Of a stretch of DNA of 64,000 nt, positions 36,186 through 44,835 are shown one piece after another (position 1 is the stretch's first letter; every line of letters begins with the position of its first letter). The stretch covers positions 595,247-659,246 of the forward strand of contig JAHXIO010000011.1 of NCBI GenBank assembly GCA_025655595.1, given 5' to 3'. Below the pieces are notes generated by a model. That model had not been told where the DNA came from, did no database searches, and saw only the letters and a list, made by a program, of their open reading frames with translations. The position numbers and the translations under genes are program-made. The stretch is from Candidatus Thiodiazotropha sp. (ex Monitilora ramsayi) (GTDB lineage: Bacteria; Pseudomonadota; Gammaproteobacteria; Chromatiales; Chromatiaceae).

Positions 36186-37295
36186 TCAGAAGATGATCAC
36201 GGAGCGGATACTCTCGCCGCTGTGCATCAGATCGAACGCCCGGTTGATGTCTTCCAGCGGCATGGTGTGAGTGACCATAGAATCGAGTTCGATCTCACCG
36301 CTCAGATAGCGATCCACATAACCCGGCAGCTCGGTGCGCCCTTTTACGCCGCCAAAAGCAGTGCCCTTCCATGTGCGGCCTGTGACAAGTTGGAAGGGAC
36401 GGGTGCTGATCTCCTGTCCTGCGCCGGCAACGCCAATAATGGTGGAGACGCCCCAGCCCATGTGACAACACTCGAGCGCCTCGCGCATCACATGAACATT
36501 GCCGATGCACTCGAAGGAGTAGTCGACACCGCCGTTGGTCATCTCGACGATTGCCTCGGTAACACTGCCGGGAAGTGCCTTGGGATTGACGAAATCAGTG
36601 GCACCCAGCGCCTTGGCAATCTCCCATTTATCGGGATTGATATCGACCGCGATGATACGCGAGGCCTTGGCCATCACAGCCCCCTGGATACAGGAGAGGC
36701 CGATACCGCCCAAGCCAAATACCGCCACGGTCGATCCGGGTTCAACCTGGGCTGTGTTGAGTACCGCACCGATACCGGTGGTGACACCGCAACCGAGCAG
36801 GCAGACTTTGTCCAGCGGCGCGGCCTTGTTCACCTTGGCCAGGGCGATCTCCGGCACCACGGTATATTCCGAGAAGGTGGAACAGCCCATGTAGTGGAAG
36901 ATCGGCTTGCCGTTCATGGAGAAACGGCGGGTACGGTCCGGCATATAGCCGGTCCAGACAGTACCGGCGATCGACTGGCAGAGATTGGTCTTGGTTGAGT
37001 GACAATACTCGCACTCGCCGCATTCCGGAATATAGAGCGGTATGACATGATCTCCCGGTTTCAGATCTTTCACCCCGGGGCCGCACTCGACCACTTCACA
37101 ACCGCCCTCGTGTCCCAGCACACAGGGGAAAGCGCCTTCCGGATCGTCTCCGGAAAGAGTAAATGCATCAGTGTGGCAGACACCCGAGGCGATGACCTTG
37201 AGCAGGACTTCGCCCTCCTTGGGGCCTTCCACGTCAATGGTCTCGATAGAGAGGGGCTTCTTCGGCTCCCAGGCTACGGCGGCTTTTGCCTTCAT
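36186..37295 (-). CDS. frmA: S-(hydroxymethyl)glutathione dehydrogenase (class III ADH)
   Basis: This 369-residue zinc alcohol dehydrogenase has [12 protein letters not shown] and [10 protein letters not shown] (catalytic Zn), [15 protein letters not shown] (structural Zn), [11 protein letters not shown] with the third catalytic Cys, and the NAD-binding GLGGIGL. The sequence follows class III enzymes closely, including the TWKGTAFGG region. It oxidises the glutathione adduct of formaldehyde to S-formylglutathione. AAGGAG precedes the start. In this cluster it would remove formaldehyde made by methanethiol oxidase; its product goes to the next gene, S-formylglutathione hydrolase. Confidence 0.96.
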   Translation of the reverse strand: MKAKAAVAWEPKKPLSIETIDVEGPKEGEVLLKVIASGVCHTDAFTLSGDDPEGAFPCVLGHEGGCEVVECGPGVKDLKPGDHVIPLYIPECGECEYCHSTKTNLCQSIAGTVWTGYMPDRTRRFSMNGKPIFHYMGCSTFSEYTVVPEIALAKVNKAAPLDKVCLLGCGVTTGIGAVLNTAQVEPGSTVAVFGLGGIGLSCIQGAVMAKASRIIAVDINPDKWEIAKALGATDFVNPKALPGSVTEAIVEMTNGGVDYSFECIGNVHVMREALECCHMGWGVSTIIGVAGAGQEISTRPFQLVTGRTWKGTAFGGVKGRTELPGYVDRYLSGEIELDSMVTHTMPLEDINRAFDLMHSGESIRSVIIF

Positions 37296-37416
37296 GGAGT
37301 GTTCTCCTTTGGTTTATTGTGTGCCGGCCCTGCCGCCGTATTCTCTTCGGCGGTAAACCGGTGGTCGTTTAAACTGTTATTTCCGGCGGATGACATGATC
37401 CGCGATACAACTGCCG

Positions 37417-37839
37417 TTATTTAGCGGCGGGTGGCAGACCCTGCAGGATGTTTCCCCTAATCGGCGCAGCCAGGAAGGTTCGTAACACCAATCCCCAACT
37501 CAGCGGCTCCCTCCTGTTCCGGGGGAACAGCGAAACCAATCTGGCCATGGTGCAGTAACCGAAGATCAGTTGCGCCCAGGTACCTATGGTCGGAATCCAG
37601 AAGATCCACTGCAGCGGCTGCGGCAGTGCCAGCAGGAGCAACATCAGATACCAGAAACGAACCTGCACAGGAAAGGCGTTCGGACCTCCCTCGCGAATAG
37701 CGAAGTGAACGAGCTGCACCAACGTCAGGCCGATCGCCCAGAGAAACGCCTCAGCAAAGCCGGCCACGCCGAAAGTGAGAAGAATGGCGGTTACCAGCCA
37801 GTACCACCAGCCCAGGTCTCTATACTCGATCATCAACAT
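37417..37839 (-). CDS. Conserved multi-helix membrane protein
   Basis: This 140-residue protein has three or four hydrophobic helices (WWYWLVTAILLTFGVAGFAE, LWAIGLTLVQLVHFAI, FWYLMLLLLALPQPLQWIFW) and a basic C-terminal part (SLFPRNRREPLSW). I do not recognise a defined family. It lies between the TlpA gene and the formaldehyde dehydrogenase, all on one strand, with gaps of 75 and 122 bases. A hairpin (CCGCCG/CGGCGG, 37333-37353) in the following gap lies in the frmA leader. Confidence 0.7.
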   Translation of the reverse strand: MLMIEYRDLGWWYWLVTAILLTFGVAGFAEAFLWAIGLTLVQLVHFAIREGGPNAFPVQVRFWYLMLLLLALPQPLQWIFWIPTIGTWAQLIFGYCTMARLVSLFPRNRREPLSWGLVLRTFLAAPIRGNILQGLPPAAK

Positions 37840-37914
37840 TGTGTCTTACTGCTCATTCAGTTCTGAAAAATGATTCGGCGTTATCGTTTCGCCATTCTTT
37901 TCGCTCACGACCGT

Positions 37915-38496
37915 TCACTTGGATTTGAGAGAAGTGCTAAACGGGCGGTCATGCAGGCGCTCTTGTACGTTCAGATCACGTATCTGCTGCATTATCGCCT
38001 CATCGTCCCATTGTCGTTCGCCGACGATTTCATACACGGATTCACCCCGGGTGTTGAGAACAAAGGTTGTCGGCAATCCCCTCACGCGCCATCGCTGGCT
38101 GATGTTCCCGTAACTGTCGAGCAGTACCGGGAAGTCGATAGGAAAATCCTCCAGAAAGGCGGTCACCGCTTCCCGATCTTCCCCCACATTGATCGCCAGC
38201 ATGACGATCTTTTCATCCTGCAACTGCGACCAGGCCCGGTTCATCGAGGGCAGCTCCTGGCGACAGGGGCTGCACCAGCTGGCCCAGAAGTTGACCACCA
38301 CCACCCTGCCCCGAAAATCGGAGAGGTGACGGAAATCGCCGGCCAGGTCGCGCAGATGAAACGGCGGCGCGGGTGCCGGCCAGGGGATGGGGCGCATTGC
38401 GGACTCCGCCAGGACACTGCCCGCCATCATGAGCCAGAAGACAATCAGCCATCCGGCGAGACCTCTGCGCAGACCCGCTCTTCTGTTCTGCCTCAT
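37915..38496 (-). CDS. TlpA-family thiol-disulfide oxidoreductase
   Basis: The start at MRQNRRAGLRRG is supported by GGAGCGCG; the frame upstream is only open by chance. A basic n-region and hydrophobic core (GWLIVFWLMMAGSVLAE) anchor or export the protein. The thioredoxin domain has WASWCSPCRQE as active site and VRGLPTTFVLN with the cis-Pro. It probably reduces periplasmic cysteines, for example in SCO or cytochrome maturation. The gene is preceded by a copy of the TetR-type operator, so it may start a second transcript within the cluster that continues into frmA-fghA. Confidence 0.88.
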   Translation of the reverse strand: MRQNRRAGLRRGLAGWLIVFWLMMAGSVLAESAMRPIPWPAPAPPFHLRDLAGDFRHLSDFRGRVVVVNFWASWCSPCRQELPSMNRAWSQLQDEKIVMLAINVGEDREAVTAFLEDFPIDFPVLLDSYGNISQRWRVRGLPTTFVLNTRGESVYEIVGERQWDDEAIMQQIRDLNVQERLHDRPFSTSLKSK

Positions 38497-38540
38497 CGCG
38501 CTCCACTGGGTCGATCCGATAACTCTCTTGCAGGAAGAAG

Positions 38541-38565
38541 AATAGAATGAATGTTCATTTTTGTC
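38541..38565. promoter_or_regulatory. Putative TetR-type operator before tlpA
   Basis: AATAGAATGAATGTTCAT followed by TTTTGTC lies about 50 bases before the tlpA start. The first 18 bases recur exactly, inverted, before formate dehydrogenase (25623-25640), and the core plus TTGTC matches the mtoX/tetR site (43359-43380). It sits at the very end of the cupin gene, where chance conservation is unlikely to be due to coding. Confidence 0.7.
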
Positions 38566-39304
38566 AAACCCTGGATATGCTCTGCTGGTAGCGAGCCAGC
38601 GGCCCCTGTTTGCAGTAACAACGGGTCTCCTGTTTGATTTGGATCCTCGGACTGGCACCGGGCGGAAACCGAAACCAGCACCCTGCGTCCCTCTCTTTAT
38701 CATCAAGGGTCAGGGCTCCCTCCATGAGAAAGATCTCCAACCCGCCTGTAAAAAGCGCATGAGGCAGCACAGCCCCCGGTTGGAGATGCAACAGTGAAAC
38801 CGCTTCATCGCCATGGTGATGCAGTGGCAGATGATCCATACCCTGAACAGCGCTTTGCCATAGCCCCCTTTCGCTTTGACGGGTAGCCACAGAAAACTGT
38901 CGGGTATCTTCCTCTTGAAACTGGCGCAGTTTGACCAGGATGGTGCAGCCGTCATCCGTGTAGGGTCGATGACTTGTACCGGGCGGGTTCCGCACATAAC
39001 TGCCCGGCCCGTAGTCCCCGCTGCCATCGGAGAAGGTCCCGTCCAGCACGATGAACTCCTCTCCGCCGTCGTGGGTATGTTCGGCGAAGTGGCTGCCGGG
39101 TTTAAACCGTACCAGCGTCGTCAGCTGGGGGGCCTCTATGCCGATCAGTTCGAGACGCTTTCGCTCGACGCCTTCTGCGGGTGACCCGCTCCACGTCATA
39201 GACCGGGTATCCACCACTGACACACGACTCATGTCGACATGGATCTCGTCCTCCCGGTCATCCTCCTTGAACGCAGGCCTGAAGATAGCGGGATTACCCT
39301 TCAT
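38564..39304 (-). CDS. ChrR-like double-cupin protein
   Basis: This 246-residue protein has two cupin folds. The first has the metal-binding pattern FAEHTHDGGEEFIVLDG with a later His in PGTSHRPYTDDGC, as in the ChrR cupin domain of anti-sigma factors. The second (LPLHHHGDEAVSLLHLQPGA, GLEIFLMEGALTL) is less standard. The N-terminal anti-sigma part of ChrR is absent. It may sense or detoxify peroxide or aldehyde products in the cluster. Its start lies 9 bases after the SCO gene, so they are cotranscribed. Confidence 0.85.
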   Translation of the reverse strand: MKGNPAIFRPAFKEDDREDEIHVDMSRVSVVDTRSMTWSGSPAEGVERKRLELIGIEAPQLTTLVRFKPGSHFAEHTHDGGEEFIVLDGTFSDGSGDYGPGSYVRNPPGTSHRPYTDDGCTILVKLRQFQEEDTRQFSVATRQSERGLWQSAVQGMDHLPLHHHGDEAVSLLHLQPGAVLPHALFTGGLEIFLMEGALTLDDKERDAGCWFRFPPGASPRIQIKQETRCYCKQGPLARYQQSISRV

Positions 39305-39313
39305 GAGATTGTC

Positions 39314-39877
39314 TCAGCTCCCACTCGCCAGCAGATCGCGAACCACTTGTAGCACATGCTCAGGCGGCAGGCCGTATGGCACGACTGTGGTGAGACGTCC
39401 CTCCTTGTCGACCACATAGAGATTGGCGGAGTGATCCAGGGTATAACGGCCATCCGCTTTCTCATGTCTGCGGTACTTCACCTGGTACTTGGCAGCCACG
39501 CTGTCGATGTCACCTTGCTCGCCTGTCAATCCCAACAGATTGTCGCTGAAGTAACCGGTGTAATCCCTCAGCACATCCGGCGTATCTCGTTTGGGATCGA
39601 GAGAGATAAAAAGGCCACTCACCTCCGCTCCCCGGTCTTCCAAGGCATTAAAAACCGCAGCGATGTTTGAAAGCTCCGTGGGACAGATATCGGGGCAGTA
39701 AGTGTAGCCGAAGAAGAGCAGGACCACCTTGCCGCGCAACTGCATCAAGTTAAAAGTCTCTCCGTTATGGTCGGTGAGTGTGAAATCGCCTCCAAGCTCC
39801 GTCGCTCGGGCCTGGCAGGCACCCTGCCAAAAGAAGACCAAGAGCAGCAACATAAGCAGTAGCCGGCACTTCACCAT
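39314..39877 (-). CDS. SCO1/SenC copper chaperone
   Basis: This 187-residue protein has a signal peptide and a thioredoxin-like fold with the copper motif YTYCPDICPTEL (CX3C) and the distant His in TLDHSANLYVVD. ISLDPKRDTP is the conserved SCO segment. SCO proteins bring copper to cuproenzymes in the periplasm. Methanethiol oxidase is copper dependent, and sco genes accompany mtoX in other bacteria, so MtoX is the probable client. It starts one base after the end of the fused SCO-peroxidase gene. Confidence 0.93.
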   Translation of the reverse strand: MVKCRLLLMLLLLVFFWQGACQARATELGGDFTLTDHNGETFNLMQLRGKVVLLFFGYTYCPDICPTELSNIAAVFNALEDRGAEVSGLFISLDPKRDTPDVLRDYTGYFSDNLLGLTGEQGDIDSVAAKYQVKYRRHEKADGRYTLDHSANLYVVDKEGRLTTVVPYGLPPEHVLQVVRDLLASGS

Positions 39878-41836
39878 TCAACGCACCTCGACATCGGTGC
39901 CATGTACCCAGCTCGGATCGCCCTTACCGATATCGCCAACCGGCGCGGCAAAAGCGTCGGAGACCAGTGTATCGACGTTACTGCCGGTCAAGGACTTCAG
40001 GAAGGCGACCAGATCCGCCTTCTCTCCCTCGCTTAGATGCAGGGGCTGAATGAGCGGATCGAGCAACTCGTTGGGGACGCCGCCCTTATCGTAGAAGTCG
40101 ACCACATCCCGCAATGTACTGAGGGAACCGTTGTGCATAAAAGGGGCGGTCAGGGCCACGTTGCGCAGACTCGGAGTCTTGTATTTCCAGCGGTCGTGGG
40201 GATTTTGCGTCACCTCATAACGTCCCACATCGGTGGGCGGTCTCTCCCCCACCCGCTCGATGATGGATCGGTCGATATCGACGGTGACACCCGGTGCGAT
40301 CGTCACCGTCTCCTTCTCCGGAAAGAGTCCCATCGACTCACGATATCCGGTACCGGTATTGTGCAGCCGGTTATCGAAAAAGAGCGCTGTCTTCTCCCCT
40401 ACTGTATGGCAGGCCACACAACCCGCTTTACCGGTAAAGAGTTCAAAGCCACGCTTTGCTGAGTCCGATAAGGCCACTTGCTCGCCACCGTAGTACCAGC
40501 GATCGAAAGCAGAATCCCCGGACACCAGGGTCCGCTGATAGCTGGCCAGAGCCATGCCCAGGGTCTCCATGCTGACGCCCTTGCCTTCGAAGGCGGCCTC
40601 GAACAGACCCTGATAGTCATCGATCTGTCGAATCTTGTTCAGGACATAGCCCACTGAGGGATTGGCCATCTCATTGGCGGCCAGTAAGGGTCCCCAGACC
40701 TGTTGCTCAAGGTTCTCCTCGCGCCCGTCGTGGAACAGCAGTTCCGCATAGGCCGTGTTGTAGACGGTCGGTGAGTTGCGCCTGACACTGCGCCCCTCAA
40801 TCCCCACCGCCATGGCAAGCTCATTGCTGGTAAAGCCCTGCTCCGGCACATGGCACATGGCGCAAGAGAAGGTGTCGTTGAGGGAGAGCCTGCGGTCGTA
40901 GAAAAGCTTCCTGCCGAGCTCGACTTTCTCCCGGCTGATCGGGTTGCTCTCCGGCACGGGTACCGGCGGCAAACCCAAAGGCGGATTGCGGACGAACGAG
41001 ATCAGGTCCGCCGCTTCACCCTGTCTCAGTTCCAAATCGAGTGAACGGGTGACATAGCTCTCCTCTTCATAGCCTTGCTTATCGTCACCCGGTTTAGAGA
41101 GTTGTGAGGGGATAGTAACGTTTGTGGCAGCCTTCAGCAGACTACCCTCGTTCTCTTCCTGAACGAAAAGGGTCTTCACATCGTTGATGATCAGATCGTG
41201 ATGCAGAAAATCGACGCTGTAGATGTTGCGTATCTTTTTCTCGGGATCGATGAGGAAAACCCGCAATACATGGCTGTATCCCACACTGGCTTTTCCGTTG
41301 CTGTCGAACTCACGCTGGATCTCCTGGTTGTAGGATTTCAGAATCGGAGTCAGCTGTTGCTGGGAGGCGGTAGTGATGAACTGCCACTCACCCACATTGC
41401 CCGCATAGCGGAAGTTGTTGCCGTAGAGTTCCATCACCGCCGGGGTGTCGACATCGGGATCGAAACTCAAACTGATCAGTTTCAGCCGATCGGCCAAGGA
41501 GGCGTCCCGCTTCATGGCGGATTTGATCTTGTAGAAGACGTGAGAGGTCAACGGACAACCGTTGACGTCGCTGCAGGTGCTGTAGATAAAGGCAAGCAGG
41601 ACATAGCGGTCCGCAAAGAGATCGAACAGGTTCTGCCGCTGCCCACGGGTGTCGAGCACCTCCCCGTTGGATGCCGCACCCAGAGGCGGCAGACGATAAC
41701 TGCCGATCTCCGGTAGCGTGTAGCCCAGCTCGCCATAGCCCGGTGCCGTATCGGACAACCGGCTGACGGAATCGGCTGACGCTGTCGAAATCAGGCAGGC
41801 AGCAAGCCAAAGAGAACGTACAAGCAAATGACGCAT
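39878..41836 (-). CDS. Fusion of SCO-like domain and diheme cytochrome c peroxidase (MauG-like)
   Basis: GGGAG precedes the ATG; an in-frame GTG six bases earlier is less likely. After a signal peptide, residues 25-235 form a SCO-like thioredoxin domain with SFDPDVDTP and GYSHVLRVFLID, but its Cys pair reads CSDVNGC (CX5C rather than the usual CX3C). Residues 275-630 are a diheme peroxidase with haem motifs CAMCH and CVACH and MHNGSLSTLRDVVDFYDKGG. MauG-type enzymes and SCO proteins are known neighbours of mtoX; here both are on one chain. It may mature methanethiol oxidase or remove its H2O2. Confidence 0.92.
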   Translation of the reverse strand: MRHLLVRSLWLAACLISTASADSVSRLSDTAPGYGELGYTLPEIGSYRLPPLGAASNGEVLDTRGQRQNLFDLFADRYVLLAFIYSTCSDVNGCPLTSHVFYKIKSAMKRDASLADRLKLISLSFDPDVDTPAVMELYGNNFRYAGNVGEWQFITTASQQQLTPILKSYNQEIQREFDSNGKASVGYSHVLRVFLIDPEKKIRNIYSVDFLHHDLIINDVKTLFVQEENEGSLLKAATNVTIPSQLSKPGDDKQGYEEESYVTRSLDLELRQGEAADLISFVRNPPLGLPPVPVPESNPISREKVELGRKLFYDRRLSLNDTFSCAMCHVPEQGFTSNELAMAVGIEGRSVRRNSPTVYNTAYAELLFHDGREENLEQQVWGPLLAANEMANPSVGYVLNKIRQIDDYQGLFEAAFEGKGVSMETLGMALASYQRTLVSGDSAFDRWYYGGEQVALSDSAKRGFELFTGKAGCVACHTVGEKTALFFDNRLHNTGTGYRESMGLFPEKETVTIAPGVTVDIDRSIIERVGERPPTDVGRYEVTQNPHDRWKYKTPSLRNVALTAPFMHNGSLSTLRDVVDFYDKGGVPNELLDPLIQPLHLSEGEKADLVAFLKSLTGSNVDTLVSDAFAAPVGDIGKGDPSWVHGTDVEVR

Positions 41837-41923
41837 AGGCACTCCCGGGCAATAGCAATCCCCGCAACTACGCTGCCGGGATTGCCTTCCGGATGTCAGT
41901 TAGACATCCGGAAGTGCCGTCTA

Positions 41924-43312
41924 TTACTTATCAGCGGATTCCAGACTGGCGACCGAGACATTGCTATCCTCAGGCCTGACCTGTCCATAGAGCGAGTAGG
42001 CACCGAAGCGCATCTGATGCGCCCGGCCCAGCTTCTCTTTGTTGAAGTCGATGGCGAATTTCTCCACCAGCTTCTCTCCGTCCCACACATAGCTCTTGAA
42101 GTACTGCTCGTTGTCCTCGCCCTTCTTATCCCAGTTGGCCAGCAGGGAGGAAGTGTAGTAGATGCGGGTGCTGTCCCAGCTCGATGAGGCCATGTTGACC
42201 TGACGTCCGATCTTCTTCTCGTAGACCTGCTTGGGATTGTGCGGATCGGTCATGTCGAAGAGCCGGGTCTTACCGTCCATGAAGGTGTTGACCCAAAGCC
42301 GGCTGTCATCGGAACTGATGGAGATATCCACCGGCAGCGGCACTTTCGAAGCATCACCGATATCCGCCACGGCCTTGGCCTGCCACTCACCGTTCTCATC
42401 TTCGTAGATCAGATGCAGCTTGGAAGTGAGCGCAGTGGAGGTGATGCACCAGTTGTGGTTCGGCTGCCAGGCGCAACGGATTTCCAACGGTGCACCGGGG
42501 ACATCGAAGACCTTTTTCGGCTTCTTGCTGTGCAGATCCCACAACACAACGGTATTACCGAAACGCTTCATCGCCTCCTTGTCCTGCAGCATCTTGCCGA
42601 AGTCCATCATGTAGTTGGACCAGCCTGTAAAAGAGGAAGTCAGCATAATGTTCCGGCGCGGCAGCACTCGCACATCGTAGTTGTAGCCGTCGGCGTACTT
42701 GCCGGTCTTCTCCGCACCGCGCAGGTTCTGATCGGTAGGCATCCAGTGGGTGGCGACATACTCACCCTCGTTGGTGTACTCCACCAGCGCCGTGCGACCG
42801 CCGTGATCCTTGTTGTTGGACAGACCGGTGATCATGATCCTGCCGGGCAGGGCATAAGTCGTGTGGGGACCGACCACGCCGCCGCTCTTCTCCACAAAGT
42901 CAGTGACCACTTTATGCAGTTTCGGCTTGGCGGGATCCGAGTAGACATCGAAGATGAACAGCTTGTTGGTGTCCAGGCCGCCCGCCCAGAGATACCTTCT
43001 GTCATCGGTAAAGCCGGAGTGGTGTGCCTCGTTACGACCGCCCACGGAGAGGGAATGGACCACCTTGCCGTAGTTGCTCGAGTTGGGATTGACGTCGACC
43101 GTGACCAGTTTGTCCTGTCCATCACCCAGTCCCTCTACGCCCAGGGTCCAGACATAGACGAAGTCCTCCTGTCCGACAATTTTGGCCATATAGGGCGACT
43201 GGCAAGTCTCATCCGCCTGTACGGGCAGTACAGCACCGAACAGGGTCATGCTTAATGCGATGGCGGATGCCATCACAGTGAATTTTGCGGGCCTTTTTTT
43301 GAATAGCCTCAT
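41924..43312 (-). CDS. mtoX: Methanethiol oxidase / selenium-binding protein SBP56
   Basis: The ATG follows GGAGGAGATAACG, an excellent ribosome site. The signal peptide (KFTVMASAIALSMTLFGAVLP, cut near VQA-DE) sends this 462-residue protein to the periplasm, as in known bacterial MtoX. The SBP56 landmarks are present: CQSPYMAKI, the His motifs GGRNEAHHSG, GVVGPHTTYALP, CAWQPNHNWC and GRAHQMRFG. The enzyme turns methanethiol, O2 and water into formaldehyde, H2S and H2O2 and needs copper. The downstream sco, peroxidase and formaldehyde genes fit this activity exactly. A TetR gene is divergent. Confidence 0.95.
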   Translation of the reverse strand: MRLFKKRPAKFTVMASAIALSMTLFGAVLPVQADETCQSPYMAKIVGQEDFVYVWTLGVEGLGDGQDKLVTVDVNPNSSNYGKVVHSLSVGGRNEAHHSGFTDDRRYLWAGGLDTNKLFIFDVYSDPAKPKLHKVVTDFVEKSGGVVGPHTTYALPGRIMITGLSNNKDHGGRTALVEYTNEGEYVATHWMPTDQNLRGAEKTGKYADGYNYDVRVLPRRNIMLTSSFTGWSNYMMDFGKMLQDKEAMKRFGNTVVLWDLHSKKPKKVFDVPGAPLEIRCAWQPNHNWCITSTALTSKLHLIYEDENGEWQAKAVADIGDASKVPLPVDISISSDDSRLWVNTFMDGKTRLFDMTDPHNPKQVYEKKIGRQVNMASSSWDSTRIYYTSSLLANWDKKGEDNEQYFKSYVWDGEKLVEKFAIDFNKEKLGRAHQMRFGAYSLYGQVRPEDSNVSVASLESADK

Positions 43313-43358
43313 CGTTATCTCCTCCAAGTGGTGAATGTGACACTGGTAGAAAAAAAGT

Positions 43359-43380
43359 AGAACGAATGTTCATTCTTGTC
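43359..43380. promoter_or_regulatory. Putative TetR operator between mtoX and tetR
   Basis: AGAACGAATGTTCATTCTTG contains the perfect dyad GAATG-TT-CATTC (43364-43375). It lies 47 bases from the mtoX start and 61 bases from the tetR start, a typical place for self-control and control of the divergent operon. The same core appears before tlpA and before formate dehydrogenase. Confidence 0.75.
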
Positions 43381-43440
43381 AAATTTTTGTCTATGCTATG
43401 TATAATCATTTGCTAACCAAGCCTTAATTTGGGGGCCTGA

Positions 43441-44073
43441 ATGCCATACTTGAAGAAGAGCACGCCGGATAAGGAACCGGTGGACTGCCGCATCCTGACT
43501 GCGGCCCTCGACCTGTTCGTGGAGCGGGGGTTCCACAATGTTTCGGTGCACGACGTACAGAAGATGGCCAACGTCAGTATCGGCTCTATCTACAATCACT
43601 TCGGCGGCAAGGAGGGTATCGCCAAGGCTCTCTACTACCACCTCATGCACGAATTCGAGGAGATGATCGATGAGATCATCGAGGAGGACCTCACCAACCG
43701 GGAGCGCTGCAACAAGATCATCGCCCTGCTCTTCGAATACACGGAAACACGGCGCAATATCATCTCCTATATGCTGCACGCGAAGCACCGGGAGTTCCTG
43801 CCCGACGAGCCGCCGATCTGCAGCTCCACCCCCTTCAAGGCGATGCGGAATATCGTTCAGCAGGGTATGGATGCGGGTGAGATTCGACAGGGCGAGCCCT
43901 GGATTGCGGCGGCAACCGTCTTCGGCGGGGCGATACGCATGATTCACCTGCGACTCGACGGTGTGATCAAGGAGCCTCTGACAAACTACTACGATGAATT
44001 GATCGACTGTATGTGGGGGGGGATGGACCCTGAAGCGCTGCCTGAAGTGGTAGCCAAACGATCTGCCGTATAA
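43441..44073 (+). CDS. TetR-family repressor of the mto cluster
   Basis: This 210-residue protein has a TetR helix-turn-helix at residues 18-62 (ILTAALDLFVERGFHNVSVH, then VSIGSIYNHFGGKEGIAKAL) and a helical ligand domain. Divergent TetR genes often control the neighbouring operon and themselves, and a palindromic site sits in the shared upstream region. The ligand may be methanethiol or formaldehyde or an adduct; Cys residues at 79 and about 127 could take part. The regulon is discussed under findings. Confidence 0.9.
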   Translation: MPYLKKSTPDKEPVDCRILTAALDLFVERGFHNVSVHDVQKMANVSIGSIYNHFGGKEGIAKALYYHLMHEFEEMIDEIIEEDLTNRERCNKIIALLFEYTETRRNIISYMLHAKHREFLPDEPPICSSTPFKAMRNIVQQGMDAGEIRQGEPWIAAATVFGGAIRMIHLRLDGVIKEPLTNYYDELIDCMWGGMDPEALPEVVAKRSAV

Positions 44074-44123
44074 GTCCACTCAATATTTGTGGTCAACCAC
44101 ATGATGAGGGAATCTGCTATCGA

Positions 44124-44711
44124 CTACCCTTCACACGCAATGGGATATTGATGCTCCCGACAGATCCGCTCGGTATCGGGTTTTGACAGGGATTCGCCCG
44201 TCAGGCCACATCGATAACCCGACCCGGCTGACTCATTGAAACGGCAGGTCTTGCAGGCGCCGAAGGTTTTCATTTGCCGGGCTGCCTGAGCATCCCTCAG
44301 TAGAGACCTAAGCAGATCCGCAAGCTGATCAACCTCACCGGTCTGTTTACCGTCCAACGCCTCCACCAGAAACCGTGCGGGGACTACATTCGTCAACAAC
44401 CTGCGCCCTTTTCGGGTAATCTTGAGATGTACCAGCCGCCGATCCTTCATGTCCGGTTTTTTCTCTAACAGCTCCCGGCTCTGCAACACCTTCAGGGTTT
44501 GCGACACCGTACCCTTGGTCTGGCCCAGGTACTCGCTGACACCCTGAACCGTGTCCGAGTAGCGGTTACACTGAAACAGATAGTGCAGTGCTTCCAGCTG
44601 CACCGGCAACAGTCCCTCATGTGCACCCTGCTCACGAGCCTCCACCCGCAACAGATTGCTCAGTCTCTCCAACGTGGCATGGACCTGTTGAACACTCATT
44701 TGGAATTCCAT
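44124..44711 (-). CDS. MarR-family regulator with C-terminal Cys cluster
   Basis: Residues 5-145 are a MarR winged helix (VQGVSEYLGQTKGTVSQTLK, wing DRRLVHLKI). Past the usual end comes an extension with five cysteines (GACKTCRF, YRCGLTGES, RICREH and the IACEG end), the pattern of an Fe-S or Zn site. This would let the repressor sense oxygen, NO or metals. It is divergent from cytochrome P460, with two dyads between them. The start could also be the ATG 12 bases downstream; neither has a strong ribosome site. Confidence 0.85.
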   Translation of the reverse strand: MEFQMSVQQVHATLERLSNLLRVEAREQGAHEGLLPVQLEALHYLFQCNRYSDTVQGVSEYLGQTKGTVSQTLKVLQSRELLEKKPDMKDRRLVHLKITRKGRRLLTNVVPARFLVEALDGKQTGEVDQLADLLRSLLRDAQAARQMKTFGACKTCRFNESAGSGYRCGLTGESLSKPDTERICREHQYPIACEG

Positions 44712-44749
44712 TCTCTATCAATACTTTCAACCTTAGCAGCAGACTAGTT

Positions 44750-44821
44750 TCGTGTCGATACTTTATTGACACGATGAACAACAACTGCTTTACTCATTTT
44801 AGTATCGAGTCGATACTTTAT
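44750..44821. promoter_or_regulatory. Putative MarR operators between marR and cytochrome P460
   Basis: A perfect dyad AGTATCGA-G-TCGATACT spans 44801-44817, and TCGTGTC/GACACGA arms flank 44750-44774. GTCGATACTTTAT is repeated exactly at 44754-44766 and 44809-44821, 55 bases apart. The second copy ends just before the ribosome site of the P460 gene, suiting repression. Confidence 0.7.
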
Positions 44822-44835
44822 ATACTGGAGGCATA

